A stretch of 64,000 nt of DNA, taken from the NCBI GenBank assembly GCA_016699715.1, contig CP065007.1:1550001-1614000 (forward strand). The letters run 5' to 3'. This stretch comes from Candidatus Competibacteraceae bacterium. GTDB taxonomy: Bacteria > Pseudomonadota > Gammaproteobacteria > Competibacterales > Competibacteraceae. The notes beneath the pieces were generated by a model. That model did no database searches. It saw nothing but the letters and a program-made list of their open reading frames with translations, and had not been told where the DNA came from. Of this stretch, positions 48,838-57,251 are shown piece after piece; the first letter of the stretch is position 1; each line of letters begins with the position of its first letter. Both the position numbers and the translations under genes were made by a program.

Positions 48838-50205
48838 TTATCCGATGATACGACTGAAGTCATTGAACAGGGCCAATCCCATCAACAGCAGCAAAACGGC
48901 GATCCCCACTCGCTGCCCCAGATTCTGCACCGTTTCCGACAGCGGACTGCCCTTGACCAGTTCGATCAGGTAATACAGCAAGTGGCCACCGTCCAACACC
49001 GGCACCGGCAGCAGGTTCAACACCCCCAGACTGATGCTGACCAGGGCCAGCAGCGACACAAACGCGATCAAACCGGCGCTGGCCGCCTGACCGGCGAACT
49101 GCGCGATGGTCAACGGACCGCTGAGATTGTCCAGCGAGGCCCTGCCGACCAACATGCGTCCCAACATGCGCAGAGTCAGCAACGAGATGTCCCAGGTTTT
49201 ACCGATCGCCGCGCCGACCGCGTCCAGCGGACCATAACGTACCACGACCCGCAAGTTCCGGGCGAGGTCTTCCGGCATATCGGCGACGGCACCGATGAAC
49301 CCGACCCGCTGGCCTCGTTCATTTTCCCGCGCGTCGGGGATCAACTCCAGCGACTGCTCGATTCCTTCGCGCTCGATGCGCGTGCTGAAAGCTTGGCCGG
49401 GGTGCCGCTCGATCACCTCACGCCATTGTCGCCAATTCGCGACGGGCTTGCCGTCGGCCAACACGATCCGGTCACCCGGCCGCAACCCAGCCCGCTCGGC
49501 CGCGCCGTCGCGCATCACCTGGCCGATCACCGCCGGCAACACCGGTCGCCAGGGCACCAGCCCAACCCACTCGAAAACCTGTGCCGGATCGGCCAGCCCC
49601 TGGGGTTCGCTGGTATCCAGGGTACGAATTCGAGTCCGGTCGTCGGCATCCAGCACCTCGACCTTGATCACCTCCCCGGTCATGGTCCGGTCCACCAGCG
49701 CCAATACCACCGCGCCCAGTGTCGGAGTTTCCTTACCGTCGATGGCCATCACCAGGTCGCTCTTGCGAAAACCACCCGCTTCGGCCAATGACTTCGGCCG
49801 CGGCTCGTCCAGCAGCGGTTTGACCCCAGGTATGCCCACCATGAACATGAAGGCATACGCGAGCACGGCAAACAGAAAATTAAAGGCGGGTCCGGCCAAC
49901 ACGATGGCGATGCGCGAACCCACCGGCTGGCAATTGAAGGCCCGTTGCCGTTCGTCCGGCGGTACCTCGCCTTCACGTTCGTCCAGCATCTTTACGTAGC
50001 CGCCCAGGGGCAGCACGGCGATCACATATTCCACGCCGTCCCGGCCCAGCCGCCGCCAGAGCGGCCGGCCGAAGCCGATGGAAAACTTTAAGACCTTGAC
50101 GCCCAGGCGGCGCGCGACCCAGAAATGACCGAATTCATGGACAGTGATCAACACCCCCAGGGTGACGATCAAGGCCAGGACCGAAACCAGTGAATTGCTC
50201 ATCAT
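48838..50205 (-). CDS. rseP: intramembrane zinc protease RseP
   Basis: Site-2 protease that cleaves anti-sigma-E RseA in the envelope stress response. 455 residues. The N-terminal span contains HEFGH (zinc site), and the C-terminal part has PVPVLDGGHLLYYLIE with the third ligand Asp. Two PDZ domains lie between (residues ~115-300). The ATG at 50205 overlaps the dxr stop. It lies directly upstream of bamA, whose expression sigma-E often controls. Confidence 0.96.
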   Translation of the reverse strand: MMSNSLVSVLALIVTLGVLITVHEFGHFWVARRLGVKVLKFSIGFGRPLWRRLGRDGVEYVIAVLPLGGYVKMLDEREGEVPPDERQRAFNCQPVGSRIAIVLAGPAFNFLFAVLAYAFMFMVGIPGVKPLLDEPRPKSLAEAGGFRKSDLVMAIDGKETPTLGAVVLALVDRTMTGEVIKVEVLDADDRTRIRTLDTSEPQGLADPAQVFEWVGLVPWRPVLPAVIGQVMRDGAAERAGLRPGDRIVLADGKPVANWRQWREVIERHPGQAFSTRIEREGIEQSLELIPDARENERGQRVGFIGAVADMPEDLARNLRVVVRYGPLDAVGAAIGKTWDISLLTLRMLGRMLVGRASLDNLSGPLTIAQFAGQAASAGLIAFVSLLALVSISLGVLNLLPVPVLDGGHLLYYLIELVKGSPLSETVQNLGQRVGIAVLLLLMGLALFNDFSRIIG

Positions 50206-51404
50206 CAACCCTCCAACGCCCGGGTAGCGATCCAGCGGCCGGCGACGGCTCGCGCCTCCAAGTCGCCATCGAGAATCGCCGCCAGTTCTTCGGCCGCGCT
50301 CGCCGGAACCTGTTCCAGGGCATGCTCCACCGCGGCGGCGATGTCGGTGAAGCGAATGCGCCGATCGAGGAACGCCTGAACCGCGACTTCGTTGGCGGCA
50401 TTCAGCACGGCCGGCGCGGTCCCGCCGGCTTCCAGCGCGGCGAAGGCCAACCGCAAACAGGGAAAGCGGGCAAAATCGGGGGCCTGAAATTCCAGTTTCC
50501 CCAAGCGGGAAAAATCCAGGAAGGTCACCCCGGAGACCAAGCGCCGCGGCCAGGCCAAGGCATGGGCGATGGGGGTGCGCATATCGGGATTACCCAATTG
50601 CGCCAGCACCGAACCGTCCTGATATTCGACCATCGAGTGGATCACACTCTGCGGATGCACCACCACCTCGATCGTCGCCGTCGGTGCTTCGAACAACCAG
50701 TGTGCCTCGATGACCTCCAGCCCCTTGTTCATCATGGTGGCGGAATCGACCGAAATCTTGCGGCCCATGTTCCAGTTGGGATGGGCGCAAGCCTGCTCGG
50801 GAGTGACATCCGCCAATTGTGCCAATGGCGCGGTTCGAAACGGCCCGCCGGAGCCGGTCAGTAGAATCCGGCGCACGCCGGCGGCGGCGAGGCCGGTGTG
50901 CGCGAAATCCGCCGGCAGGCATTGAAACAACGCATTGTGCTCGCTATCGATCGGCAGCAGCTCCGCGCCGTGCTGGCGGATCGCCGTCATGAACAGCGGC
51001 CCGGCCATGACCAGCGCTTCCTTGTTGGCCAGCAGCACCCGCTTGCCGGCCCGCGCCGCCGCCAGGGTCGGCAGCAAACCCGCCGCGCCGACAATGGCCG
51101 CCATCACATAAGCGGCTTCGGGCAAGGTCGCCGCACGCTCCAGCCCGGCGACCCCGGCCAGCACCTCGACCGACCGGCCCAGCGCCCGCAACCGCTCCCG
51201 CAACCGTTCGGCGGCGGCGGCATCGGCCAGCACCGCAACATCCGGTTCGTGTGTCAGGCACTGCTGGAATAGCGCCTCGACATCCCGATGGGCGGTCAGG
51301 GCCACGACCCGGAAACGGTCGGGATGGCGCCGCAGCACATCGAGAGTGCTGGCGCCGATCGAGCCGGTCGACCCCAGGATGGCGACCCCGATACGCTCGC
51401 TCAT
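50205..51404 (-). CDS. dxr: 1-deoxy-D-xylulose 5-phosphate reductoisomerase
   Basis: Makes MEP in the non-mevalonate isoprenoid pathway with NADPH. The 399-residue protein has the nucleotide site ILGSTGSIGASTLDVL at the start, LLANKEALVMAGPL, the metal/substrate block LPIDSEHNALFQCL, and LTGSGGPF. It overlaps cdsA by four bases at the start and rseP at the end. Confidence 0.97.
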   Translation of the reverse strand: MSERIGVAILGSTGSIGASTLDVLRRHPDRFRVVALTAHRDVEALFQQCLTHEPDVAVLADAAAAERLRERLRALGRSVEVLAGVAGLERAATLPEAAYVMAAIVGAAGLLPTLAAARAGKRVLLANKEALVMAGPLFMTAIRQHGAELLPIDSEHNALFQCLPADFAHTGLAAAGVRRILLTGSGGPFRTAPLAQLADVTPEQACAHPNWNMGRKISVDSATMMNKGLEVIEAHWLFEAPTATIEVVVHPQSVIHSMVEYQDGSVLAQLGNPDMRTPIAHALAWPRRLVSGVTFLDFSRLGKLEFQAPDFARFPCLRLAFAALEAGGTAPAVLNAANEVAVQAFLDRRIRFTDIAAAVEHALEQVPASAAEELAAILDGDLEARAVAGRWIATRALEG

Positions 51405-52210
51405 CCCCGCATTCCGTACAGCCCCAGCAGAAATACCGGCGCGGCGGCGGTCAGACTGTCGACCCGATCGAGCACGCCGCCGTGACCAGGCAGCAGCGTG
51501 CCGCTATCCTTCATGCCGCATTGTCGCTTCAGCATGCTCTCGAACAGATCCCCAACGATGGAAAAACCGACCGTCACCATACAGACCGCCACAAACCAGG
51601 GCCAGTGCGCGCCGATATCCAGCACCGCCGCGCCGGCTAGCGCGAACATCAGCGCGGCCATCCCGGCGCCCAGCGCCCCTTCCCAAGTCTTGCCCGGGCT
51701 GATGGTGACCGCCAGCTTGCGCCGCCCCCAGCGGCGGCCGGCGAAATAGGCGCCGATATCGGCGATCCAGACCAACAGAAACAGAAATAGCACATAGGCC
51801 GGTCCAAACTCGTCCCGCAGCGCCATGAACGCTACCCAGGGTGCCACCAGCACCATCACGCCGGCCGCCGCAACCGTCACCGAACGGTCCTGGCGGTCGG
51901 GGTGCGCGGTGTAGCGACCCATCCAGAACAGAGCGTAGCACCAGCCGGCCAGCACGAAGCCCATCAGGCCAGCGACGAAGGCGGCGTTGCCCACCCGCGG
52001 CCAGAGCGCGAGGATCAAAGCCAGTACCAGACCGCCGTACACCAGGCGGTGGCGCGGCCCGCTCAATCCCGCCAGCCCGGCCCACTCCCAGGTGCCCAGC
52101 AGGATCACCACCAGCAGCAGCAGGCCAAAACCGGCCAGCGGCAGTTTCATCACCGCCCACACGACCAGCGCGGCTAATACAATCGCCGTCGCGACCCGTT
52201 GTTTAAGCAT
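51401..52210 (-). CDS. cdsA: phosphatidate cytidylyltransferase
   Basis: Makes CDP-diacylglycerol for phospholipids in the inner membrane. The 269-residue protein has about eight spans. The CdsA signature SPGKTWEGALGAGMAAL and SIVGDLFESMLKRQCGMKDSGTLLPGHGGVLDRVDSL near the C-terminus carry the catalytic acids. It overlaps uppS by eight bases. Confidence 0.96.
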   Translation of the reverse strand: MLKQRVATAIVLAALVVWAVMKLPLAGFGLLLLVVILLGTWEWAGLAGLSGPRHRLVYGGLVLALILALWPRVGNAAFVAGLMGFVLAGWCYALFWMGRYTAHPDRQDRSVTVAAAGVMVLVAPWVAFMALRDEFGPAYVLFLFLLVWIADIGAYFAGRRWGRRKLAVTISPGKTWEGALGAGMAALMFALAGAAVLDIGAHWPWFVAVCMVTVGFSIVGDLFESMLKRQCGMKDSGTLLPGHGGVLDRVDSLTAAAPVFLLGLYGMRG

Positions 52211-52967
52211 GTTGGCCTTGCTCTACCTGCTCGCCGGTCTGACCGAAGCGCCGTTGCCGGCTGGCGAACGCGGCGCAGGCGGATTCCAGGTCGCCGCTAT
52301 CGTAATCCGGCCAGAGCCGTTCGGTAAAATACAGCTCGGTGTAAGCCATCTGCCACAACAGAAAATTGCTGATGCGCTGCTCGCCGCCGGTGCGGATGAA
52401 CAGATCCGGTTCGGGCAGATCGGATAAACAAGTGAAGGGATGCAGGACAGCCGGGGTAATATCGCTCGGTTGCAATCGACCCTCCAACATGGCTTCGGAC
52501 ACCCGGCGCGCCGCCTGGGCCAGATCCCAACGCCCGCCGTAATTGGCGGCGATAACCAGGGTCAAACCGGTATTGGCGGCGGTCCGTTGTTCAGCCTTGA
52601 CGATGTAATCCTGCAAGTTTCCGGGAAAGGCACTGTGATCGCCGATGAAACGCAACCGCACGTTGGCGGTGTCCAGCCGGCGAATTTCGCCGCGCAGGGT
52701 GGTCAGAAACAGCTTCAACAACACCTCGACCTCCGGCCGCGGCCGTCGCCAGTTCTCGCTGCTGAAGGCGAACAACGTCAGCACTTCGATGCCGCGCTCG
52801 CTGCACGCCCGCACGATCCGGCGCACGGCCTTGGCACCTTCCCGGTGGCCCGCCGTGCGTGGCAGGGACCGCTGCTGCGCCCAACGACCGTTGCCGTCCA
52901 TGACAATGGCGATATGGCGAGGTAACGACTGGCACGGCGCCCGTGGCATCGGGACGTCAACCGACAT
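52203..52967 (-). CDS. uppS: undecaprenyl diphosphate synthase
   Basis: Makes the C55 carrier lipid for peptidoglycan and LPS. 254 residues. HIAIVMDGNGRWAQQR is the pyrophosphate site with catalytic Asp. GHREGAKAVRRIV, FAFSSENWRRP and DLFIRTGGEQRISNFLLWQMAYTELYF are the conserved blocks. GAGGA lies nine bases before the ATG. It is followed by cdsA and dxr as usual. Confidence 0.96.
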   Translation of the reverse strand: MSVDVPMPRAPCQSLPRHIAIVMDGNGRWAQQRSLPRTAGHREGAKAVRRIVRACSERGIEVLTLFAFSSENWRRPRPEVEVLLKLFLTTLRGEIRRLDTANVRLRFIGDHSAFPGNLQDYIVKAEQRTAANTGLTLVIAANYGGRWDLAQAARRVSEAMLEGRLQPSDITPAVLHPFTCLSDLPEPDLFIRTGGEQRISNFLLWQMAYTELYFTERLWPDYDSGDLESACAAFASRQRRFGQTGEQVEQGQHA

Positions 52968-53022
52968 TCGGGAGGTTCCTCGTCAGGTTCGCGCTCACCG
53001 CGGGCAGCCCGCTGCCGACGCT

Positions 53023-53580
53023 TCAAATTTCCATCAATTCGGCTTCCTTGGCCGCAAGCACCTTGTCTACGTCCTGAATGTGCCGGTCGGTGAGTTTCTG
53101 AGTCTCGTCCTGGGCCTGCCGTTCCGCGTCCTCGGCGATCTTCTTTTCCTTGAGCAAGGCCTTGAGCTGGTTGTTGGCGTCGCGGCGAATGTTACGAATC
53201 GCCACCTTGGCGCCTTCGCCTTCCTGCCGAACCACTTTGACCAGATCACGGCGGCGCTCCTCGGTCAGCGCCGGCAGCGGTACCCGGATTACCGTCCCGG
53301 CGGAAGCGGGATTCAAACCCAGATCGGACTTTAAAATGGCCTTTTCGATAGGCCCCACCATGTTTTTTTCCCACGGCGTCACCAATAGGGTCCGTGCGTC
53401 GCTGACGCCGACCGAAGCCACCTGGCCAAGCGGCACCTCGCTGCCGTAGTAGCTGACCGTAATGTGATCCAGCAGGCTGGCATGCGCGCGGCCGGTTCGC
53501 AGCTTGGTCAATTCCTGCTTGAGGCTATCCACGCTCTTGGTCATCCGGTCAGCCGCTTCTTTCTTGATGTCATCGATCAT
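53023..53580 (-). CDS. frr: ribosome recycling factor
   Basis: Splits the post-termination ribosome with EF-G. 185 residues, exactly the E. coli size, when started at MIDDIKKEAADRMTKSV. The three-helix-bundle blocks LRTGRAHASLLDHITVSYYG and LPALTEERRRDLVKVVRQEGE are clear. GGGA is nine bases upstream. A second ATG at 53589 overlaps the pyrH stop and cannot be excluded. Confidence 0.96.
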   Translation of the reverse strand: MIDDIKKEAADRMTKSVDSLKQELTKLRTGRAHASLLDHITVSYYGSEVPLGQVASVGVSDARTLLVTPWEKNMVGPIEKAILKSDLGLNPASAGTVIRVPLPALTEERRRDLVKVVRQEGEGAKVAIRNIRRDANNQLKALLKEKKIAEDAERQAQDETQKLTDRHIQDVDKVLAAKEAELMEI

Positions 53581-53585
53581 GGTCG

Positions 53586-54317
53586 TCATTCCCGCACCAC
53601 GGTGGTGCCCACGCTTTCGCCGCACACGACCCGCACCAGGTCCCCGTGGCGATTGATGTTGAAAACTTTCAGCGGTATGTCGTTTTCCCGGCATATGACA
53701 ATAGCCGTGGCGTCCATCACTTGCAGCTTGCGCGCCAGGGCTTCGTCGTAAGTCAGCCGATCGTAACGCACCGCCTTGGGATCCTTGAACGGATCCGCCG
53801 AATAGATACCATCCACCTTGGTCGCCTTGAGCATCACCTCGGCGTTAACCTCGATGGCCCGCAGGCTGGCGGCGGAGTCGGTGGTGAAAAAGGGGTTGCC
53901 GGTGCCGGCGGCGAAAATCACCACCCGGCCCTTTTCCAGATGGCGGATGGCGCGGCGGCGAATGTAGTCCTCGCAGACCTCATTGATGCGGATCGCCGAC
54001 ATCACGCGGGTGAACACCCCCAATCGCTCCAGGGTATCCTGCATCGCCAGCGAGTTCATGACCGTGGCCAGCATGCCCATGTGGTCGGCCGCGACTCGAT
54101 CCATTCCCTTCTTGGCCAGCCCGGCCCCCCGAAACAGGTTGCCGCCACCGATGACCATGCCCACCTCAACGCCGAGCTGACATAGCTCCCGCACCTCGCC
54201 CGCAATGCGCGCCAGCACGTCGGGATCGATGCCATAATCGCCCGCGCCCATCAGGACTTCACCGCTGAGCTTGAGAAGAATTCGCTTGAACGTTGGTCTG
54301 GAATCCGGCATGGGCAT
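53586..54317 (-). CDS. pyrH: UMP kinase
   Basis: Phosphorylates UMP to UDP, acting as a hexamer regulated by GTP and UTP. 243 residues. RILLKLSGEVLMG holds the phosphate site, GMVIGGGNLFRGAGL binds UMP, and FAAGTGNPFFTTDSAASLRA is the characteristic bacterial segment. It sits between tsf and frr in the conserved order. Confidence 0.97.
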   Translation of the reverse strand: MPMPDSRPTFKRILLKLSGEVLMGAGDYGIDPDVLARIAGEVRELCQLGVEVGMVIGGGNLFRGAGLAKKGMDRVAADHMGMLATVMNSLAMQDTLERLGVFTRVMSAIRINEVCEDYIRRRAIRHLEKGRVVIFAAGTGNPFFTTDSAASLRAIEVNAEVMLKATKVDGIYSADPFKDPKAVRYDRLTYDEALARKLQVMDATAIVICRENDIPLKVFNINRHGDLVRVVCGESVGTTVVRE

Positions 54318-54391
54318 CGCGCAACCTGCAATATCGGCACTGAAAGAATTGTACTGTAATCGCGGCGGCGGTGGTGAAGCGCATCGCCCGC

Positions 54392-55270
54392 TCAGCCGCC
54401 CCGCGCTTGAGCCATCACCTCGGCGGCGAAATTATCGGCCTTTTTCTCGATCCCTTCACCCAGCTCGAAGCGTTCGAAACGGATCACTCGGGCCTGATTG
54501 GCCTTCAGCAGTTTTTCCACGCTTTGTTCGGGATCCTTGACGAACGGCTGCCCCAGCAAGGTGATCTCATCGAAGTACTTGCGCAGCCGCCCCTCCACCA
54601 TCTTCTCGACGATGTTAGCCGGTTTGCCGCTGGTCGCTGCTTGCGCCGCGAAGATTTCCTTCTCCTTGGTCACCTGCTCGGCCGGTATCTGGTCGGCGCT
54701 GACGCACAGCGGCCGGCTGGCGGCGACATGCATGGCGATGTCCCGGGCCAGATCGCCATCGCCGCCGTCCAGTTCGACCAGCACGCCGATGCGGGTACCG
54801 TGCAGATAGCTGCCCAGCACGCCGGCGGGCGTCGTCAGCCGGGCGAAGCGACGAACGTTGATATTCTCGCCGATCTTGGCGATGCATTCCCGTCGATGCT
54901 GCTCGATGCTCTGGCCATTTGCCGTATTCGAGGTCAGCAGCGCTTCCAGGTCGGCGGGATCGCTATTCAGGACCGTTTCGACCACGGCGGCGGCGAATTC
55001 CCGGAAGTCGTCGTTCTTGGTGACGAAATCGGTTTCGCAGTTCACCTCGACCATGGCCGCCACGCCAGCCGTCTGCCTGATGACGATCAAACCCTCGGCG
55101 GCCACCCGGCTGGCTTTCTTGTCAGCCTTGGCCTGTCCAGCCTTGCGCATCGATTCGACCGCCGCCTCGATATCGCCCTGAGTTTCCTGCAGGGCTTTTT
55201 TACATTCCATCATTCCCGAACCCGTGCGTTCGCGCAGTTCTTTAACCAGCGTCGCCGTAATTGCCACCAT
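54392..55270 (-). CDS. tsf: elongation factor Ts
   Basis: Recycles EF-Tu by exchanging GDP. 292 residues. ITATLVKELRERTGSGMMECKKAL is the N-terminal UBA-like signature, and VNCETDFVTKNDDF is the core motif touching EF-Tu. I chose the ATG giving MVAITATLV; the longer frame runs through the terminator region upstream. Confidence 0.97.
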   Translation of the reverse strand: MVAITATLVKELRERTGSGMMECKKALQETQGDIEAAVESMRKAGQAKADKKASRVAAEGLIVIRQTAGVAAMVEVNCETDFVTKNDDFREFAAAVVETVLNSDPADLEALLTSNTANGQSIEQHRRECIAKIGENINVRRFARLTTPAGVLGSYLHGTRIGVLVELDGGDGDLARDIAMHVAASRPLCVSADQIPAEQVTKEKEIFAAQAATSGKPANIVEKMVEGRLRKYFDEITLLGQPFVKDPEQSVEKLLKANQARVIRFERFELGEGIEKKADNFAAEVMAQARGG

Positions 55271-55333
55271 GCTCACGTACCTCGTAACGATAAATTTACC
55301 GCACTCAATCTGAAACCGGACTGAACCGAACTC

Positions 55334-55372
55334 ATTAAAAAGGCTCGCGAGCGCCAGGCGCACGAGCCTTGC
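55334..55372 (-). terminator. terminator/attenuator between rpsB and tsf
   Basis: On the reverse strand AAGGCTCG and CGAGCCTT form a stem followed by TTTTTA. As in E. coli, it probably lets part of transcription pass into tsf. Confidence 0.75.
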
Positions 55373-55408
55373 TGGCAAAACCCAGTGTTGACGGAAGATC
55401 AGCGAGGA

Positions 55409-56167
55409 TCAAACACCATCGCCCGCCGGCAGCGTCTCTTCCTCCGGGATTTCGATGAACTCTTCCTCGACGCGGCCCGAAGTCAGCACCGCGCGGCCTT
55501 CCAGCACCGCTTCCGCCAGACCGCCCACATAGAGCTGAATGGCGCGGATGGCGTCATCGTTGCCGGGGATGATATGGCTGATACCGTCGGGCGAATTGTT
55601 GCTATCGACCACCCCGATCACCGGGATCCCCAGTTTATTGGCTTCTTGCACGGCGATGCTTTCGTGACCGACGTCGATCACGAACAGCGCGTCCGGCAAG
55701 CTGGCCATGTCCTTGATGCCGCCCAGGCTGCGTTCCAGCTTGTCCATATCCCGCCGCAAGCCGATGACTTCCTTCTTGGCCAAGCGCTCGAAAGTGCCGT
55801 CCTGCGCCATCAGATCCAGATCCTTGAGCCGCTTGATGGACTGGCGGACGGTCTTGAAATTGGTCAGCATGCCGCCCAGCCAGCGGTGATTGACATAAGG
55901 CATGCCGCAACGGAGCGCCGCTTCGGCGGTCGCCTCGCGCGCCGAGCGCTTGGTGCCCACCAGCAGAATCTTGCCACCCTTGGAAGCCAGTCGACCGATG
56001 AAATTCAGTGCTTCCAGATACAGCGGCAGGGTCTTTTCCAGATTGATGATGTAGATCTTGCTGCGCGCCCCGAAGATATACGGGGCCATCTTGGGATTCC
56101 AGTAACGGGTCTGGTGGCCGAAATGCACGCCGGCCTCCAGCATCTGGCGCATGGAAATGGTCGCCAT
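55409..56167 (-). CDS. rpsB: 30S ribosomal protein S2
   Basis: Late-binding protein of the small subunit near the anti-Shine-Dalgarno region. 252 residues. MATISMRQMLEAGVHFGHQTRYWNPKMAPYIF at the start, then VGTKRSAREATAEAA and the PVIGVVDSNNSPDGI block. AAGGAG lies before the ATG at 56167. It heads the rpsB-tsf-pyrH-frr run. Confidence 0.97.
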   Translation of the reverse strand: MATISMRQMLEAGVHFGHQTRYWNPKMAPYIFGARSKIYIINLEKTLPLYLEALNFIGRLASKGGKILLVGTKRSAREATAEAALRCGMPYVNHRWLGGMLTNFKTVRQSIKRLKDLDLMAQDGTFERLAKKEVIGLRRDMDKLERSLGGIKDMASLPDALFVIDVGHESIAVQEANKLGIPVIGVVDSNNSPDGISHIIPGNDDAIRAIQLYVGGLAEAVLEGRAVLTSGRVEEEFIEIPEEETLPAGDGV

Positions 56168-56457
56168 TGCCGAATTCTCCTTAAGGATTTGGGGTTGAGC
56201 CTCCATTCGCCCCAAGCGGCGACCCCTCATGGGGGCACCCGGCCGCCCGTGCCGGCGAATGTGCGAAGTGTGTGCAACGCGAGAAGGTTTGCCTAAAAGG
56301 CGCGCGCTTTATACCATGGATCGTCTGGGAAAACCAAATGAACCGCCGCCCGCGGGCACGGTCCCAAACACCGCGGCCCGTTCCGGACGCCGTCCCTCGC
56401 CCACCGCCCACACGCCCGTAGATCGACGCCATGTTCCAGAAACCCCCCAGGAAATCG
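56168..56457 (-). promoter_or_regulatory. divergent promoter region and rpsB leader
   Basis: 290 bp between rpsB and map. On the reverse strand a TATAAA-like -10 lies near 56310. A GC-rich leader with complementary pieces follows (GGGGTCGCC.., ..GGCTCAACCCC) and ends in AAGGAG, in the position of the known S2 autoregulatory leader. For map no clear promoter is seen. The fold was not modelled. Confidence 0.45.
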
Positions 56458-57225
56458 ATGAGCATCACTCTCAAGACGCCGGAAGAAATCGAAAAGATGC
56501 GCGTTGCCGGCCGGTTGGCCGCCGAGGTGCTACACATGATCCAGCCTCATGTACGAGAGGGAATCGCCACCGAGGAGCTGAACCGGATCTGCCACGACTA
56601 CATCGTCGATGTCCAGCAAGCGATCCCCGCCCCGCTCAACTATCGCGGTTTTCCCAAATCCATCTGCACATCGATCAACCATGTGGTCTGCCACGGCATT
56701 CCCGGACCGAAGAAGCTGAAAAAGGGTGACGTACTCAACATCGATATCACGGTGATCAAGGACGGCTATCACGGCGATACCAGTCGGATGTTTCAGGTCG
56801 GTACCCCACCGGTCGCCGCGCAACGCGTCAGCCGGGTGGCCTACGAATGCCTGTGCATCGGCATCGAAATGGTGCGGCCCGGCATCCGCCTCGGCGATAT
56901 CGGCCACGCCATCCAGCGGTACGCCGAAGCCCAGCACTGCTCGGTGGTGCGCGAGTATTGCGGTCACGGCATCGGCCGGGAATTCCACGAAGAACCGCAG
57001 GTGCTGCACTACGGTGACCCCGATACCGGCATCGAGCTGGTCCCCGGCATGATCTTCACCATCGAACCGATGATCAACGCCGGCAAACGGCAGGTCAAGC
57101 TGCTACCCGACGGTTGGACCGTGATCACCAAGGATCACAGCGTTTCCGCCCAATGGGAGCATACCGTGCTGGTCACCGAAACCGGCCACGAAGTCCTCAC
57201 GCCGCACCCGGGCGATCCGCTGTAA
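56458..57225 (+). CDS. map: methionine aminopeptidase
   Basis: Removes the initiator methionine. The 255-residue type I enzyme has the metal ligands Asp in LNIDITVIKDGYHGDTSRMF (two Asp), His in CGHGIGREFHEEP, Glu in FTIEPMIN, and Glu in QWEHTVLVTE. I chose the ATG at 56458, five bases after AGGAAA; an ATG at 56431 adds nine residues. It is divergent from rpsB and followed by glnD 26 bp later, as in many gammaproteobacteria. Confidence 0.97.
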   Translation: MSITLKTPEEIEKMRVAGRLAAEVLHMIQPHVREGIATEELNRICHDYIVDVQQAIPAPLNYRGFPKSICTSINHVVCHGIPGPKKLKKGDVLNIDITVIKDGYHGDTSRMFQVGTPPVAAQRVSRVAYECLCIGIEMVRPGIRLGDIGHAIQRYAEAQHCSVVREYCGHGIGREFHEEPQVLHYGDPDTGIELVPGMIFTIEPMINAGKRQVKLLPDGWTVITKDHSVSAQWEHTVLVTETGHEVLTPHPGDPL

Positions 57226-57251
57226 GCGCCCGCCATACCCCGGAAGATCCC

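Noticed and set aside
46536..48848. 770-residue forward frame opposite bamA
   Set aside because: Antisense shadow created by GC-rich codon use; bamA on the other strand is unmistakable.
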